From NCBI GenBank assembly GCA_963556255.1, contig OY744605.1:67712610-67776609 (forward strand): 64,000 bases of DNA. The letters run 5' to 3'. The notes beneath the pieces are model-generated. The model saw only the letters and a program-made list of their open reading frames with translations. It searched no databases and had not been told where the DNA came from. The DNA comes from Allolobophora icterica. Its lineage: Eukaryota; Annelida; Clitellata; Crassiclitellata; Lumbricidae. The first letter of the stretch is position 1. Each line of letters opens with the position of its first letter. The translations under genes and the position numbers were made by a program. Positions 30,093 through 41,944 of this stretch are shown here, in pieces.

Positions 30093-33000
30093 CTATCCTA
30101 TTCGATCTACGAGTCCTGTGCTGTCAAGACCACTGAAGAAGAAGAAGTTGTTGTGAGGTGCATCCTTTTGCGAGACAGCTTTAATGATCTCTTGGCCAAG
30201 TATGCCGCCAGTCACAGCACAGACAGGGCTCAGCTCAGCAAAACAATACCTATAAAGCAGACAAGACAAAAACAGATGCTTACAACTCTGCATATCTGGT
30301 GATGCTTAGATTTATGGTGACCAACATAGTCCAGTGGTTCCCAAACTTTTCCAGAGTACAGAACACTTGCTAACGCAATGACAGGTCAGCAGCACCCCTG
30401 GCCTTAATTTCATCCAGTTTTCTTCAAATTAGTTTTTTTATTTTACTGACAAGCAACGTTCCTTGTATTCAACTGCAGGCTTGCAACTAGTTCTACACTA
30501 CGTTGAGTTTAAAAAAATAATTATATGCCGATGTTAGTAGTTTTTCACATTTTTGATAGAAAGAGCTGCAGAAACGTCGTGGTTCTGTCATCCAGTCGTG
30601 GCACCCCTTGAGCAGGTTCACAGCACTTTTGGGTACCGTGGCACCAAGATCCTGAAGCACTCACATAGTCAGTTAAAACTACTACTTTACCAATAATACT
30701 ACTAATTCAGCATACTTATCTACATGGCACCTTCCTAGATCTGCCAGAAAGTCATTTTTCTTATACCAATGAATAAATATTCTAATACTGCTATACATGC
30801 ATACTTTTCCTAAATGGCATTGCTTGAGACCTATCAGGTAATTGTTTTATCACCTTTTACATGTGCTGAAAAACACATGAAAATGTTTAACCCAAAAATA
30901 TTGGTTAGCACGAAAAGGATGCTGAGTCCATTTCAGCACCAATGGTTTATAACATAAATTAGTTCCTATCATAAAACTGATTCTTAAAAAATTTCAGTTC
31001 CCTGCCAAAAAACGCAATGCAAAATCTGGGATAACAAAAAAATGATTTATTTCCAACATCTGGCACCTGGGGGTTGAACCATTTGAATGCTGTGACATTT
31101 TGACCTAGAGTTACTATTTATAACATCGCCAGTTCACAGCATTTGTAATTTTTATGTACAACATATGCTACCATATCCTGGCTAGATTTTTATACTGCAA
31201 TAGATTTTGTCACCTGTTGTGGTTGATGTGAACCGAATCTGAGCCCTCTTACTCTTAGTCCTTGACAAGTCCCCACATTTATTTTAATGATTTGCACTAT
31301 ACATACCAGTATACAGAACTTTCTGTGACCTAAAAATGTGTGCATATAGCAAAACATTGAAAGCTCACCAACTGGGATATACACCAATCACTTGATGCAC
31401 ACATATAATAAGTGATAAAAGGTAGAAACAAGTGCAACTGGTGCTCTAGCCTTTATTCTGTAAAATTCTCACTCATCACTTTTCTACATCAAGATTGTGG
31501 ATTGCAGTTGAAAACAAGGCAAGGCAAAACCAGGTATCTAAAGATACTCACTTCCAGAAGTCTTCAGAGACAAACTTCGGGTCAACTCCAAGTGAAGTTT
31601 TCAGCCAGTCTGCTCTAAGCGATTGAAGCTCTTTAGCATCTGAGTCGAGATTTTCTGTGTTTGGATATCTCCCATTGGACGATCGAAATTCGAGCAAAAC
31701 TGTAAACCAGATGCAAAAATGCTAACGGATAAGGCAAGGCAAAGCAAACATTTGCAATGTATGCATATGGAAGTCAAGAGTTGAGGATCCTTTGTCCAAA
31801 TATATTTCACAAACTAACATTACTCCAAGTCTGGACATTTTGTTTACAGGATGCTCATTAGAAATCATATAATTAGCATTTACAAAAATGTTAACAATGT
31901 GAAACAGCGAATGTGAAGGACTTTCAAGACAATGCGAATGTACAATGATATCATAAACAAAACTGAAGAACTGCAGCTACTAACGTTTCAGGATGAAAAA
32001 CAAAGGTGATGTCTTTTTCAATTTTGCTGCATTTTCTTCTGATGTCCAGTCGAAACTGAGAGCCTTCTGTAGCCGCACAAACAATGCTTGCTAAACGAAA
32101 CACCCACAACATATACAGTTTAAGTTAGATTATAGCATAGATTCAATTACAACACAATATGAAGTGACTTTATTATAGTTCAGTATCAGTAACCTAGTTC
32201 AGAAAAGCGCAAGCATGCCCTTGATGGATGGTATCAATACTAAGGCACAGCACTAAAACCACAATGTCAAACTTGCATATATAATCGTGCTTTTTCAGTG
32301 GTGAACATGGACAATGCCACCATGCCTCTACAAGGGCGTTGCAAGTAAGAGACAAAGACTGAGGCATATCTAGGTCTGTTCACTGGGAGGGGTCAGTCAA
32401 TTGAGGGCAGTTGTTCTCCAATTTCGCCGTCATACCTAGCCTCAGTTTATTGGCCTAACTCCTACAGCTTCTGAACGATGGGGTGATGAAGACAGGTTTC
32501 GGCTAATTTCAGAGATTTGAATTTTGGGCTAGCACTGTCTGTACATGGAGACTTTAAAAGGTGAGGCACCCATTCAAAAGGGCAGCAATGGGAAGGATGT
32601 CACTCAATCAATTCACTGAAATATGAGTCGGGTTGAGGCCATACAGTCACTACAGCAAAGCGTGTACATTTCCATTCGTGTAGTTGGGTAGAGCTTGACA
32701 TGCATATCTCACATATTTTGAACCTCAGACATATCAAACTGTTAATCAATGATCACGGTCCCTTGATGTTTGATATGACAAAGTTTACAAAGTTTTGCTG
32801 TAATAATGAAGTTAACAAGTGTATAGCAAGCCCTATCTCTCCAATGACTGGACAACCTTTCCTCGCTGGCCCCGTCTATTGGTAACAAATTTCTTTTCAG
32901 AGTAAGCCAAGAATTGAACTTGGCTAACCTGGAGAAAGCAAACATGACTGCATTGAACAAAATTACCTTTTTAACAGTACGTGCTTCTTCTAACCGTTGC

Positions 33001-36000
33001 TTCTTAGCAGAAGGCTCACCGCTACCACGACTGTTTATTTTGTGATCAATCACTTCCCTGTTTTAAGAAAATGGAAAACACACAGCATTCATACAAGCAG
33101 ACACACATCGACCATAAATATGCTTACAACTGGTTCTACCTGGTATCACACTGACAACTGCTGTTTAAATGACAGAGTAAAAATGACAATTGTGTTAAAT
33201 ACAAAAGTGTTGCTAAAATGAGAAAAGATAATTGATATACTAAAATGACAAAGGGTAAGAAAGTGGCGACTAGTGTTGGTGCAAAACAACTTACTCGGCG
33301 TATTCGTGTTCACTCAGATCAGCAAACATGTAGCCATAGTAGCCAAACACATCACCAGCAAAGAACATGATCTTGTTCTTGGCACAGATCTCGTTGATCC
33401 TAATCAGTTCCTTTTCTTCACAGCAGGTGGCACAAATAACGTCAAAAGAATGGAAGAACTCCTCAGATTTCTTCTCTGAACTTTCTGTGTCGCACGAGAC
33501 CTCTACCATTGGATTCAGCAATTGAGTCTTGCGCACTGAACTCTCGGCCCTCTGCAGAATTATTTAAAGGACACACATGTATGAAAATATGTCAGAAGTC
33601 AGTAAACAGCAATACAAGAACACCGGAAACTTGCTATATAATGAACCATCTCATTACAAGGTTGTACTATAATGAGCTTCTCCAAAACTGAATTCAAATT
33701 ATAAGGGGTCTCAGGTGTACTAGTGTTACTAGAAAGAGCAGTATGTTAATCACTGAAATATTGTACTGAACAACAAATTTAAAGTTTTACATAAATGTCG
33801 AAACAGTTTACGTTTTGCCGAGGAGTAAACACAATAACAGCAGTGTAACGGCTAAACCTTTATTGCTGGTAACAATGTGACATGCACAGTCATGCAGAAA
33901 TGTCAATCTGAAATGTTATAAGGCTTGACAACAAGTTAACCATATGAATTTTAGGCAGTGACAAAGTTTACGCAAACATACATCATAATGGCTTGAATTC
34001 AATGCTCACATTTTTTCCTAAGTCTTTTCGGTCGATAAGGAACTGACTACAAGTATCTTCATTGGAAACCTGAAACACCAATATAGCTCTATTTATAGTA
34101 AATTAAGGTTGAAATGTCTTAGCAAATACGTGTAGCTGACCTTTATGTAACAAAGTTCAACACCAATACACAAATGGCATAAGACTAATCTGCAGTAAGT
34201 GAAAATATCCATCAGCATAGGGTAGAACCATAAGAACAAGCATCACAAGAATAAGCACCATATAGCCTGTAGTCATAATTTTAACAGAGCATTTGTTTTG
34301 CCACTTAATAAAGAGCCTCTAACTCGGTAGGTTGAAAACAGGAAGAGCGTGTACGATGTTGACAGTTCTTTAAATAATACAACGTAAATTATTATAATTA
34401 TTATTCTTATTACTATAATCATACATTATATGCTAATTCACAAATTCATCCCAAAAGTGCAGGTAGTAAACGTCTAAATGTTTAAGGTATCACAAGCATG
34501 CACAGCTCAGCCATAATGAAAAATCAATTTGCAAAAGAAATGTATCTATAGGGAACACAGAGTAACTACTTCTATAACCTAATAATTTAATTTTGACTTG
34601 TCTACGTTAAAATTCAAACAATAGATTTCTTAATCTTCCTAATAAAAATAAACTGCTATCGGTCGGAATCAGCTTGAAAAGAAGTTGACTGACCAGAACA
34701 TGATCCAAGAGCACAATTGATTTAATACCAGACAACACAATGTTTTTTACAACTTCTGCACCAAGTCCGCCGAGACCAATTACTAGGACCCTGGCTGCAC
34801 GCAATCTGTAAACATGAAAAAAAGGAAAACAACATGACAACAGTAGATGCATGTCTACATTCTTCTAAGCATACTAACGATGCATGCCAATGAATATTTG
34901 TATTTCACATACTAGACACCTCAGCTGAAGATCTGTAGAATTCAAGCAGGGTCTACTGTCCAAATACCCATTCCCTGAAAGCTTTGATTAAACTGCAACA
35001 TAAATCGAATCCCTGAAAGCAGTTTTCCACCAAGCATTTGATATTATGAAAAACAGTGCTGACCCAAACCCTGAAAGTGAATAGAATATATATGAGGCCT
35101 CTTTACCAGGGAAAATATCCCAAAATCAGGAAGTGTTACTGTTGCACATGCACCCACTTTTGTCTGGTTACCTATGTACCAAGGACCTATTCTAAACAGG
35201 ACTGGAAAGTCCTTGTGTAACTCTGGGTGACTACTTTTAGCAACCATGGAGCGCAGCGCACCTTGCGTGAAGGATATACAATGTCTTGTTTATAACAATT
35301 TATGCAATGCGATTTCTATGAAGAAAATTTATGAATAATTATATTTACACAGTAAACAATTGCTCTGTGTAGAGTAAAACACAGTATTTAATATTTGCTG
35401 TAATATCTAGTACCATTTACATGCCATTTGATTTAATTTCAACTCAGCTAATTTTGCACAGTTTTGCAGTGTGCAACAATGTAAAAAAATTGTCGCATAT
35501 TATAAGTTTTGTTTGCACAAAATAAATGTATTCTGACAACGTAATTGTTTGACTATGGTCAATTCTCATTACTTACTTAAATAGTTTCAGGGATACGGAT
35601 GAAATATGGATTCGGGGACACTTTACGCACAGCATTTTCGGGGATATGCTTTTCCTTTACAAAATAGTTTCGGGGATCCTGCGTTGATGGGGTCTACCCG
35701 AATCACCAAAAGCCCTTAAACTGCAAATTCCGCCGAATCACCGAAAGCAGTTTTCTACCAAGCGCGCGATTTGCCGAAAACTAGTTTGGACCCCAATCGC
35801 CGTGTGTAACCACATGTATCCACCTTTTACAAGCCTGTCTTTAATGATTACTTGTTTGAAATTTGGTTACCAAATAAAAGTGAATTGAATTGAAAAAATA
35901 ATGCATTTATATACCACTTTAATACATGTTAAAACATAGACGGCGATACGGGTTTTCTTCACAAAATAGTTTCGGCGATTCGGGATTCGCTATGAACAGC

Positions 36001-36405
36001 GTTTTCGGTGATACGGATTTTCTTCACAAAATAGTTTCGGCGATTCGCGGTAATACCGTTTCGGCGATTCGGGATTCGCTACGCGCCCGCGTTGATACCC
36101 GTTCGTGATTCGCTGCACACCCAATTCGGCGAACATGTACAATCAGGGTGCCTGTGTACTATTTGGGTAGGTGTCTTTGCATCGTAAGGGTCGGTTAGGG
36201 TCATAAGCTAGAGCCACGTAGATAACATTATTATCTTATGAGACTTATTTAGTTCTTGGTATGTGTTCCATGCCCAGCAGGCGATAAACGAGTTACTTCG
36301 GTCATGGATTAACCTTTTCTGCGCATCCAAGCCCCACAGACGAATTTGTCGGTCGTACAACGCAGCCTCGTCTTCCGTTATATTCACAGATTCTTTTTCA
36401 ACCAT
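30093..36405 (-). CDS. SAE1: SUMO-activating enzyme subunit 1 (Aos1), 8 exons, about 332 aa
   Basis: Exons on the minus strand: 36405-36314, 34805-34694, 34069-34010, 33551-33295, 33057-32967, 32066-31985, 31699-31552, 30249-30093. All phases agree. The start MVEKES matches the family start; an upstream in-frame Met is less likely. The protein runs DEAALYDRQIRLWGLDAQKR, the nucleotide-binding loop GLGGLGAEVVKN, LLDHVL, NPMVEV, CATCC, the strongly conserved FFAGDVFGYYGYMFADL, a Lys-rich linker, and a C-terminus with SPVCAVTGGILGQEIIKAVS and NNFFFF. With UBA2 it adenylates SUMO and passes it to the E1 cysteine; the active cysteine is in UBA2, not here. At exon 5/6 the strong donor (32966) omits about six residues seen in other species; a weak donor 18 bases further on would restore them. 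Confidence 0.97.
32465..32690 (+). repeat. Dispersed SINE-like repeat, longest copy
   Basis: Runs from TTTCAGAGATTTGAATTTTG and GGGCTAGCACTGTCTGTAC through GCACCCATTCAAA, TCAATTCACTGAAATATGAG and GGCCATAC to GTGTACATTTCCATT. It shares its order of phrases with 63185-63375 and, reversed, with 58735-58990. It lies in SAE1 intron 5. Confidence 0.7.
34860..36310. other. SAE1 intron 1 filled with decayed MITE copies
   Basis: Degenerate pieces of two MITE families seen intact at 40.1-41.0 kb: the CCCGAATCCCCGAAA family (about 34920-35250, 35580-35810 and 35935-36120, the last with several GTTTCGGCGATTCGGGATTC phrases) and the left half of the GGCGAACATGTACAATC family (36128-36203). No exon is seen between 34806 and 36313. 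Confidence 0.65.
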
Positions 36406-36572
36406 AATTTTTAGACAAAAATCTGGCAACTTTGAAAATATTTAAAAACTTGAGCAAGCTTTCCAGAAAGCGGGTAACCGATTATATATTTAACAGAGTT
36501 CTAAGAATTTCACATTACATGCCGGATATATTTTCGCGTCATCTAGCGGTTGCTTTTACAAAATATCAACTA

Positions 36573-36574
<2 letters not shown>

Positions 36575-36649
<75 letters not shown>
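36575..36649. repeat. (TA)n microsatellite
   Basis: About 37 TA units in the 5' flank of SAE1, 170 bases upstream of its start codon. This is close enough to affect promoter structure. Confidence 0.97.
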
Positions 36650-36652
<3 letters not shown>

Positions 36653-36727
36653 ACTAAATGAGTTTTACAGCATTGATCATATTTAGGAAATCTCGATTTT
36701 TAACACTCTGTGGTGTTTTATAATATC

Positions 36728-38590
36728 TTCTTCTTCTTCTTTATGTTCTCTGCCCACCGGCAGGTTCGTATGACCAATGACGCCATCGTTCTCTGTCTTG
36801 TGCTCTTTTCTTCAGTCCACTGTATCCTTCTTCTTTTGTCATCATCCAGTCTAGCAGCATTGCCCTCGGTCTTCCTCGCGTCTTTCTCCCCTCCATCCTT
36901 CCCTCCATGATGTCTCTTAGCAGTGTCTCACTCCTTAGGATGTGCCCGATCCATTTCCTTTGTCGTCCGCGTATAGTACTTATGAGTGATCTTTGTTCTT
37001 CTACCATTTGCAGGATTTCCTCGTTCGTCCTCCGTTCCACCCAGCTAACTCTCTCCATTCTGCGCCACACCCACATCTCGAAGGCCTCCAATCTTTTTAT
37101 GTCGTCCTTCCTCATTGTCCATGTCTCGGAGCCGTACAGCACAACACTCCACACCAGTGTCTTCACCATTCTCTTCTTTAGATTCTTGCTTAAGGTTCCT
37201 CTCATCAGCTCTCCTCTTTTGTAAAATGCATCTTTTCCCATGGATATTCTTCTTTTTATTTCCTCATGGCATCTTGCATCGTCTGTGATCACACTTCCTA
37301 GATAGCAAAACTTCTCCACCTGTTCTATTTCTTGTCCGTTTAGTGTGATCTTTATTGTTTGTGGTATTATACCGCTTCTCTTGTTTATCTTCATTACCTT
37401 TGTCTTCTTTACGTTTATTTTCATTTCATATTCCAGTGATACCGTATTTAGACGATCCATCATCCTTTGTAAGCCCTCCTGGCTAGTTGCCAGCATCGCC
37501 TGGTCATCTGCAAATCTCAATGCCTTCACCCTTCTTCCTCCTACCTTTATCCCCTCCTCCATATCGTCTAGCGTTTCTCTTATGATCTCTTCTATATAGA
37601 TGTTGAATAGGATTGGTGACAGTGGGCATCCTTGTCTTACCCCTCTTCCTATTTTTCCTGGTTCTGAGTACTCTCCATCAACTCTTATTTTCACTCTTTG
37701 TCCCATGTATAGATTACCTATCAATCTTCTTTCTCTCCAATCCACCCCTTTTCTTCTCAGTATTCCCATTAGCTTTCTCCAGTCTACTCTGTCGAAAGCT
37801 TTTTCATAGTCGACGAAGCAGATATATATGTCTTGGTCATGTTGGATGCTTCTTTCTGCTATTATCCTCAATGCTGCTATCGCATCTCTTGTCCCCTTTC
37901 CCTTTCTAAACCCATATTGGTCCTCTCCCAAGCAATTTTCTGCTTCCGCCTTTGTCTGCAGTCTCTTTGTTATAATTCTTAGCAGGATTTTTGATGCATG
38001 TGTCAGAAGGCTTATCGTGCGATGGTCTTCGCAATTTGTTGCATTCTGCTTCTTCTGTATTGGTATAATTATTGTCTGCAGGAAGTCCTTTGGCCATTCT
38101 CCCGTGTTGTAGATGTCCCGGCATAGTTGCACCACCTCGCTCATTGCCTTCTCTCCAAGATTTCTGAGTATTTCTATTGGGATGTTGTCAATTCCTTCCG
38201 ACTTCCCATTCTTCATGTCCTTAATTGCAGCCAAGACCTCCTCTCTCATCACCTCCGGACCCATGCCGTCCTCCACCTGTGTTTCTTCCTGCTTCCGTTC
38301 TTGTTTCCTCATTTCTTCCTCGATGCTCCCACTTCCTGTATATAATTCCTCCACATATTCCTTCCATCTTTCCCTTATATCATCTGCGTCCTCCAGTAGT
38401 CTGCCGTCCTTGCTCTTGATTGCACCTCCTCTTCCTGTATTTTGCTTCTTGCTTAGTGATTTTATTTTACCGTACACCAAATCGCTTCGCCCCTGTTCCT
38501 GCAGGAGTTCCAGTTCTCTGCACTGCTCCTCCCACCACATTTCTCTTGCTTTATCCGTTGTTCTTCTCAGCTGGTTGTTAAGTCTTCTAA
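36728..38590 (-). mobile_element. 5'-truncated non-LTR retrotransposon (1.86 kb) with 13-bp target duplication
   Basis: Flanked by identical GTTTTATAATATC at 36715-36727 and 38591-38603. On the minus strand it begins inside ORF2 and ends with a (GAA)n tail straight after the stop codon. The perfect target duplication, an intact 599-residue frame that stays open right to the truncated edge, and a clean tail all indicate a young insertion by target-primed reverse transcription. It landed about 310 bp upstream of the SAE1 start codon in the same orientation. Confidence 0.93.
36741..38540 (-). CDS. Reverse transcriptase ORF of the truncated non-LTR element, 599 aa
   Basis: Reverse transcriptase core in order: [82 protein letters not shown] and the catalytic FADDQAML (FADD in place of the commoner YADD), then a C-terminal region with [24 protein letters not shown] and [19 protein letters not shown]. 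The apurinic endonuclease that should precede the RT is missing because of 5' truncation, so this copy cannot move itself. The C-terminal WxRRMxRxSW/TNEEIL module is typical of RTE-like elements in invertebrates; I give the clade as likely RTE-like only. A dead relative is at 9942-10288. Confidence 0.93.
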   Translation of the reverse strand: MWWEEQCRELELLQEQGRSDLVYGKIKSLSKKQNTGRGGAIKSKDGRLLEDADDIRERWKEYVEELYTGSGSIEEEMRKQERKQEETQVEDGMGPEVMREEVLAAIKDMKNGKSEGIDNIPIEILRNLGEKAMSEVVQLCRDIYNTGEWPKDFLQTIIIPIQKKQNATNCEDHRTISLLTHASKILLRIITKRLQTKAEAENCLGEDQYGFRKGKGTRDAIAALRIIAERSIQHDQDIYICFVDYEKAFDRVDWRKLMGILRRKGVDWRERRLIGNLYMGQRVKIRVDGEYSEPGKIGRGVRQGCPLSPILFNIYIEEIIRETLDDMEEGIKVGGRRVKALRFADDQAMLATSQEGLQRMMDRLNTVSLEYEMKINVKKTKVMKINKRSGIIPQTIKITLNGQEIEQVEKFCYLGSVITDDARCHEEIKRRISMGKDAFYKRGELMRGTLSKNLKKRMVKTLVWSVVLYGSETWTMRKDDIKRLEAFEMWVWRRMERVSWVERRTNEEILQMVEEQRSLISTIRGRQRKWIGHILRSETLLRDIMEGRMEGRKTRGRPRAMLLDWMMTKEEGYSGLKKRAQDRERWRHWSYEPAGGQRT

Positions 38591-38603
38591 GTTTTATAAT
38601 ATC

Positions 38604-40106
38604 CTAACTCATAAATGATAACCGGGACCCTCTTGGTCCCGGTTCATGCAGAGGTGACCCTCGAAGGAGTAGGCCTAACCATTTTGGTGTTCAATTTTTC
38701 CCTAGACCATTTTGGTGTTCAATTTTTCCCTAGGCCTAAAACCACAGTATACTGTATAAATATTATTTAGGCCTATACTGTGCTAAAACCGCAACAACTG
38801 AAGAAGGTAATTATAGAAATATAGCTGATTCAGACTCGAATCTGGTTGAGAACGGTTGGTGATAATAGACAAAGCTTTATCGTCAGTGGCTCCCCGCTCT
38901 CAAACTGCGCATAATTATGCCCTTGTTTATTAGTAGAACTTGTTTGTAACAGTTAATCCTTTCTTCCATGACCTCTTTGGCAAGAATATATAATACATGT
39001 ATACAGGCTTTAAATTTTGTTAAAGGAGACAGACTGACTTAAGAAACTTCCAACCACCCCACCCCACCCCCCAAATTTTTTTCAGGTTTTATAAATTCAT
39101 TATTATAGGCCCGGTTAGCCACATTAGAGTGCACGTCTCATGCTGTACTTGCGCTTGCCGTTTGACATATTTAAAAGATTTGAATCGTGTTAACGCGATC
39201 CGTATAAATATTACCCAACAGCGGGGACCTTAAATGGTGTGGCAATCATTCAAAGAGACAGCGGCGGTTAAACATCTCATCCGACCATTTGATTGACACT
39301 CGAGCAATAGAAAACGTGTACATTTACATTATAGCATGATCGCATACAAGCAATTAGGCCTACTTAACGTTTGCCTCACCTGTGCGTCTTTGGTTTATGT
39401 CCGTTACATATCTATAATAGGCCTATCTATTCATGCCAGCCCGATATTATTCCTTCTTAAAGCTAATTGTGTGACGAAACAGTTTCCCTCTTGTGCTGCA
39501 TCAAGGTTTGATGTCCATTGTTTGTGTTTTTGGTGGTCTGTCACACAATCTGTGATGCCTGACCATAATTAACTTGTTGGCTCAACCTAGCACTGGCTTT
39601 AAATGATTATTAGCTTTACAGTTACATATAACAATCGAGAAATGAAAGTAAACACACCATATGTTGATTTTTAGTGTGTGTGTGTGTGAATGTTAATTTT
39701 ATAGGAAATATTGCGTTGCAAAGACGTTATGTTAAACAATTCGAAGTTTGGCCCGTTTGGGCTATTTGGATTTAGGCAGCAAGACATACTACAGTGATAG
39801 CAATTGTGCGTTACAAAGGGTGCGTAGAGGTAACGTAATATAGTTGTTTTAGCATGTAATGACTTTGTGTTTCTTTTACTATAAAAATAACTGGTTGCAA
39901 AAATTTTGTTATTGCTCTGCTTGTATGATATATGACGCTGAAGTTGAAGCCGCTGTTTTTGTTTCTTCAAGTGAAACGCCATGCGACGTGAGCGATAATA
40001 CAGTTTTAGGTTAGCAGCGGTATCAAATTGACAGGTTGTTGAAACGGAGCAAAGCATTGAAAAATATCATATAGCAAATTGGCGGCGATCGATTCAGGCT
40101 TGCTTT
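38604..40106. other. Intergenic, no gene recognised
   Basis: It holds two direct copies of CATTTTGGTGTTCAATTTTT (38679-38743), a fragment of the dispersed SINE-like repeat at about 39230-39345 (+), and a 128-residue minus frame (39671-40057) without family features. Confidence 0.6.
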
Positions 40107-40114
40107 AAGTTTGC

Positions 40115-40616
40115 GACGAACATGTACAATCGGGGTGCCTATGTACTATCTGGGTGGGTGTCTGCATCGTGAGAGTCGATTAGGGTTAGGGTAAGCGTCG
40201 TGAGGGTCGGTTAGGGCGGGTCCGGCCCGAATCCCCGAAACCCGAATCCCCGAAACGAATTTCGGCCGGATCCCCGAAATTGATTAGTGATGAAAATGTA
40301 ACTGAAAATAGAAGTCGGATGAATGCAAGGCCACTCCAGATCTATGTCACGTATAAGAGTTTACAATTTAACTTTGAATAGTTCTCAAGAGTTCGGCCGC
40401 TTTCTATAAAACTGTTTTCGGGAAATCGGGCTTTTATGTACTTTCAGCGTTTTCGGGGATTCGGGTTTCGGGGATTCGGGTTTACCCCGTTAGGGCTTAG
40501 GGTTAGGGTCAGTGTAGCCTATGTATTTATGCAACTAAAAAAGCTATACCTGCGAGTGGATGCTGGATTTTAAAATTCAGGGCTCGGGTTAGGCACCCCG
40601 ATTGTACATGTTCGCC
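40115..40616. mobile_element. MITE, GGCGAACATGTACAATC family, carrying a nested MITE
   Basis: Ends GACGAACATGTACAATCGGG and CCCGATTGTACATGTTCGCC are inverted. Flanks are AAGTTTGC (40107-40114) and TAGTTTGC (40617-40624), an 8-bp duplication with one change. Minus the nested 271-bp element and its duplication it is 223 bp, close to the 205-bp copy at 49398-49602. Short GGTTAGGGTTAGGG runs inside are part of the MITE, not telomere. Confidence 0.85.
40218..40488. mobile_element. MITE, CCCGAATCCCCGAAA family, nested copy (271 bp)
   Basis: Inverted ends GGGTCCGGCCCGAATCCCCG and CGGGGATTCGGGTTTACCCC, with a perfect 8-bp target duplication GTTAGGGC (40210-40217 and 40489-40496). It is inserted within the GGCGAAC MITE, so it is the younger of the two. 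Confidence 0.9.
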
Positions 40617-40732
40617 TAGTTTGCTATCCAGCTAAACGAATCATGACTGACCCTTTCACAAACTATAACGCTCTAATTCCCGCAACCTACTCGGCTTCGT
40701 CAACTGTTCACCAGGCAGAGCCAGCTCTACTC

Positions 40733-40998
40733 GGGTGCAGCCCGAATCCCCGAAATGAATTTCGGCCGAATCCATGAAATCGATTTCAGACTAAAACTAC
40801 AAATAAACATGTGAATAGGCAGTATACTGAGATATATCAAGGTCATGCTAGTCCAGGTCACATATAAGAGTTTACAATTAACTTTCAATAATTTTCAGAA
40901 GTTCTTCCACTTGCTGTAAAACTGTTTTCAGGAAATCGAGCTTTTGTACATTTTCAGTGTTTTCGGGAATTTGGGTTTCAGTTATTCGGGTTGACCCC
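40733..40998. mobile_element. MITE, CCCGAATCCCCGAAA family, second copy (266 bp)
   Basis: Ends GGGTGCAGCCCGAATCCCCG and GTTATTCGGGTTGACCCC. Flanks CTCTACTC and CTCTTCTT match at 6 of 8 positions. The size and interior agree with the nested copy, so the family is well defined. Confidence 0.8.
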
Positions 40999-41944
40999 CT
41001 CTTCTTACCTCACTTTTTGCCATTTCCTGGTTCACTTTAACTTAAGCTGTCGAGACAAATTTCATTTGAGGTCTGTTAATTCCTCTTACTTATAAACATT
41101 AAAGCCACCTTAAACTGCAAGAAAAATTTCAGATCCTGCAGGAAGTTACCCAATTAAAAATAAGTAAGGAAGTAATACAAGAGTTTCTTTCAAAATAAAT
41201 TTATTTCTTCCACTTATTAATGGCATAAGTTTGCGACATACTGAAAACGAAAGTTTCTGAACATGTTATCTTTATGAAATGTGCTCTGCCAGACAAACTC
41301 CAGATGTGTGGGACTTGTGCGAGATTGTTGTCAATTTACTTTTAGCATGCGTCCACTTGTTCTCCATGTTTTGCTCGTTTGCCTTGATAATGTTAGGATC
41401 TATGGAGATCTATGGAGTATTTGTAAGTTTTCATTAAGAAAAGAGTATAAAATCTGTTTAAACTGTTTTTATAGTGCTATGCACATCGTGTGAACCAATT
41501 TCTTTATTATTTCGTATTGGGTAAGTTCTGGTTCACTTGCCCCTTGCACTCTATTTCCTCTTGCTAACTAGGTCTGCCACGATTTTATGCATATGAAGAG
41601 TTAGCAGACCTGAAACAAGATTTTGCTGTTCTCTAATTGATCCATATCCTACACTGCACTTCATGATGCATATCTCTGGAACATACATTCAGCAGCACCT
41701 ATTATGAATCCCTTGCAATGCTGGGTTGAGCTGAAAGGATATTAATGCTATGGACAAGTTTGAATGTACCCAGAAGTTGTGAATATGGGACTGATGTATT
41801 ACAGGATGTATTAATTACTTCCTAGCAGATGCAAGTGCCAAATTATTAACCCTATATGGAGGTCTACTATTGATAATGCATTTGCTTTGAATTTCAGTTG
41901 AATTGTTGAAGTGGAAGATTTGATCAACTGTATCATTTAAGGTC
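40999..41944. promoter_or_regulatory. 5' flank of the SNF gene, no other gene seen
   Basis: AT-rich DNA upstream of the start codon at 41945. It should contain the promoter and 5' UTR, but I see no TATA box at a useful place and cannot fix the transcription start. Confidence 0.35.

Noticed and set aside
36907..38607. Several + strand ORFs of 60-164 residues rich in Ser/Leu/Phe
   Set aside because: Antisense shadows of the reverse transcriptase ORF.
39671..40057. 128-residue minus ORF
   Set aside because: No domain, no splice signals; its N-terminal region lies next to MITE sequence and it ends in a GT microsatellite.
40185..40520. TTAGGG-like runs suggesting an interstitial telomere
   Set aside because: Only a few GGTTAGGG phrases, the same ones present in the MITE copy at 49398-49602.
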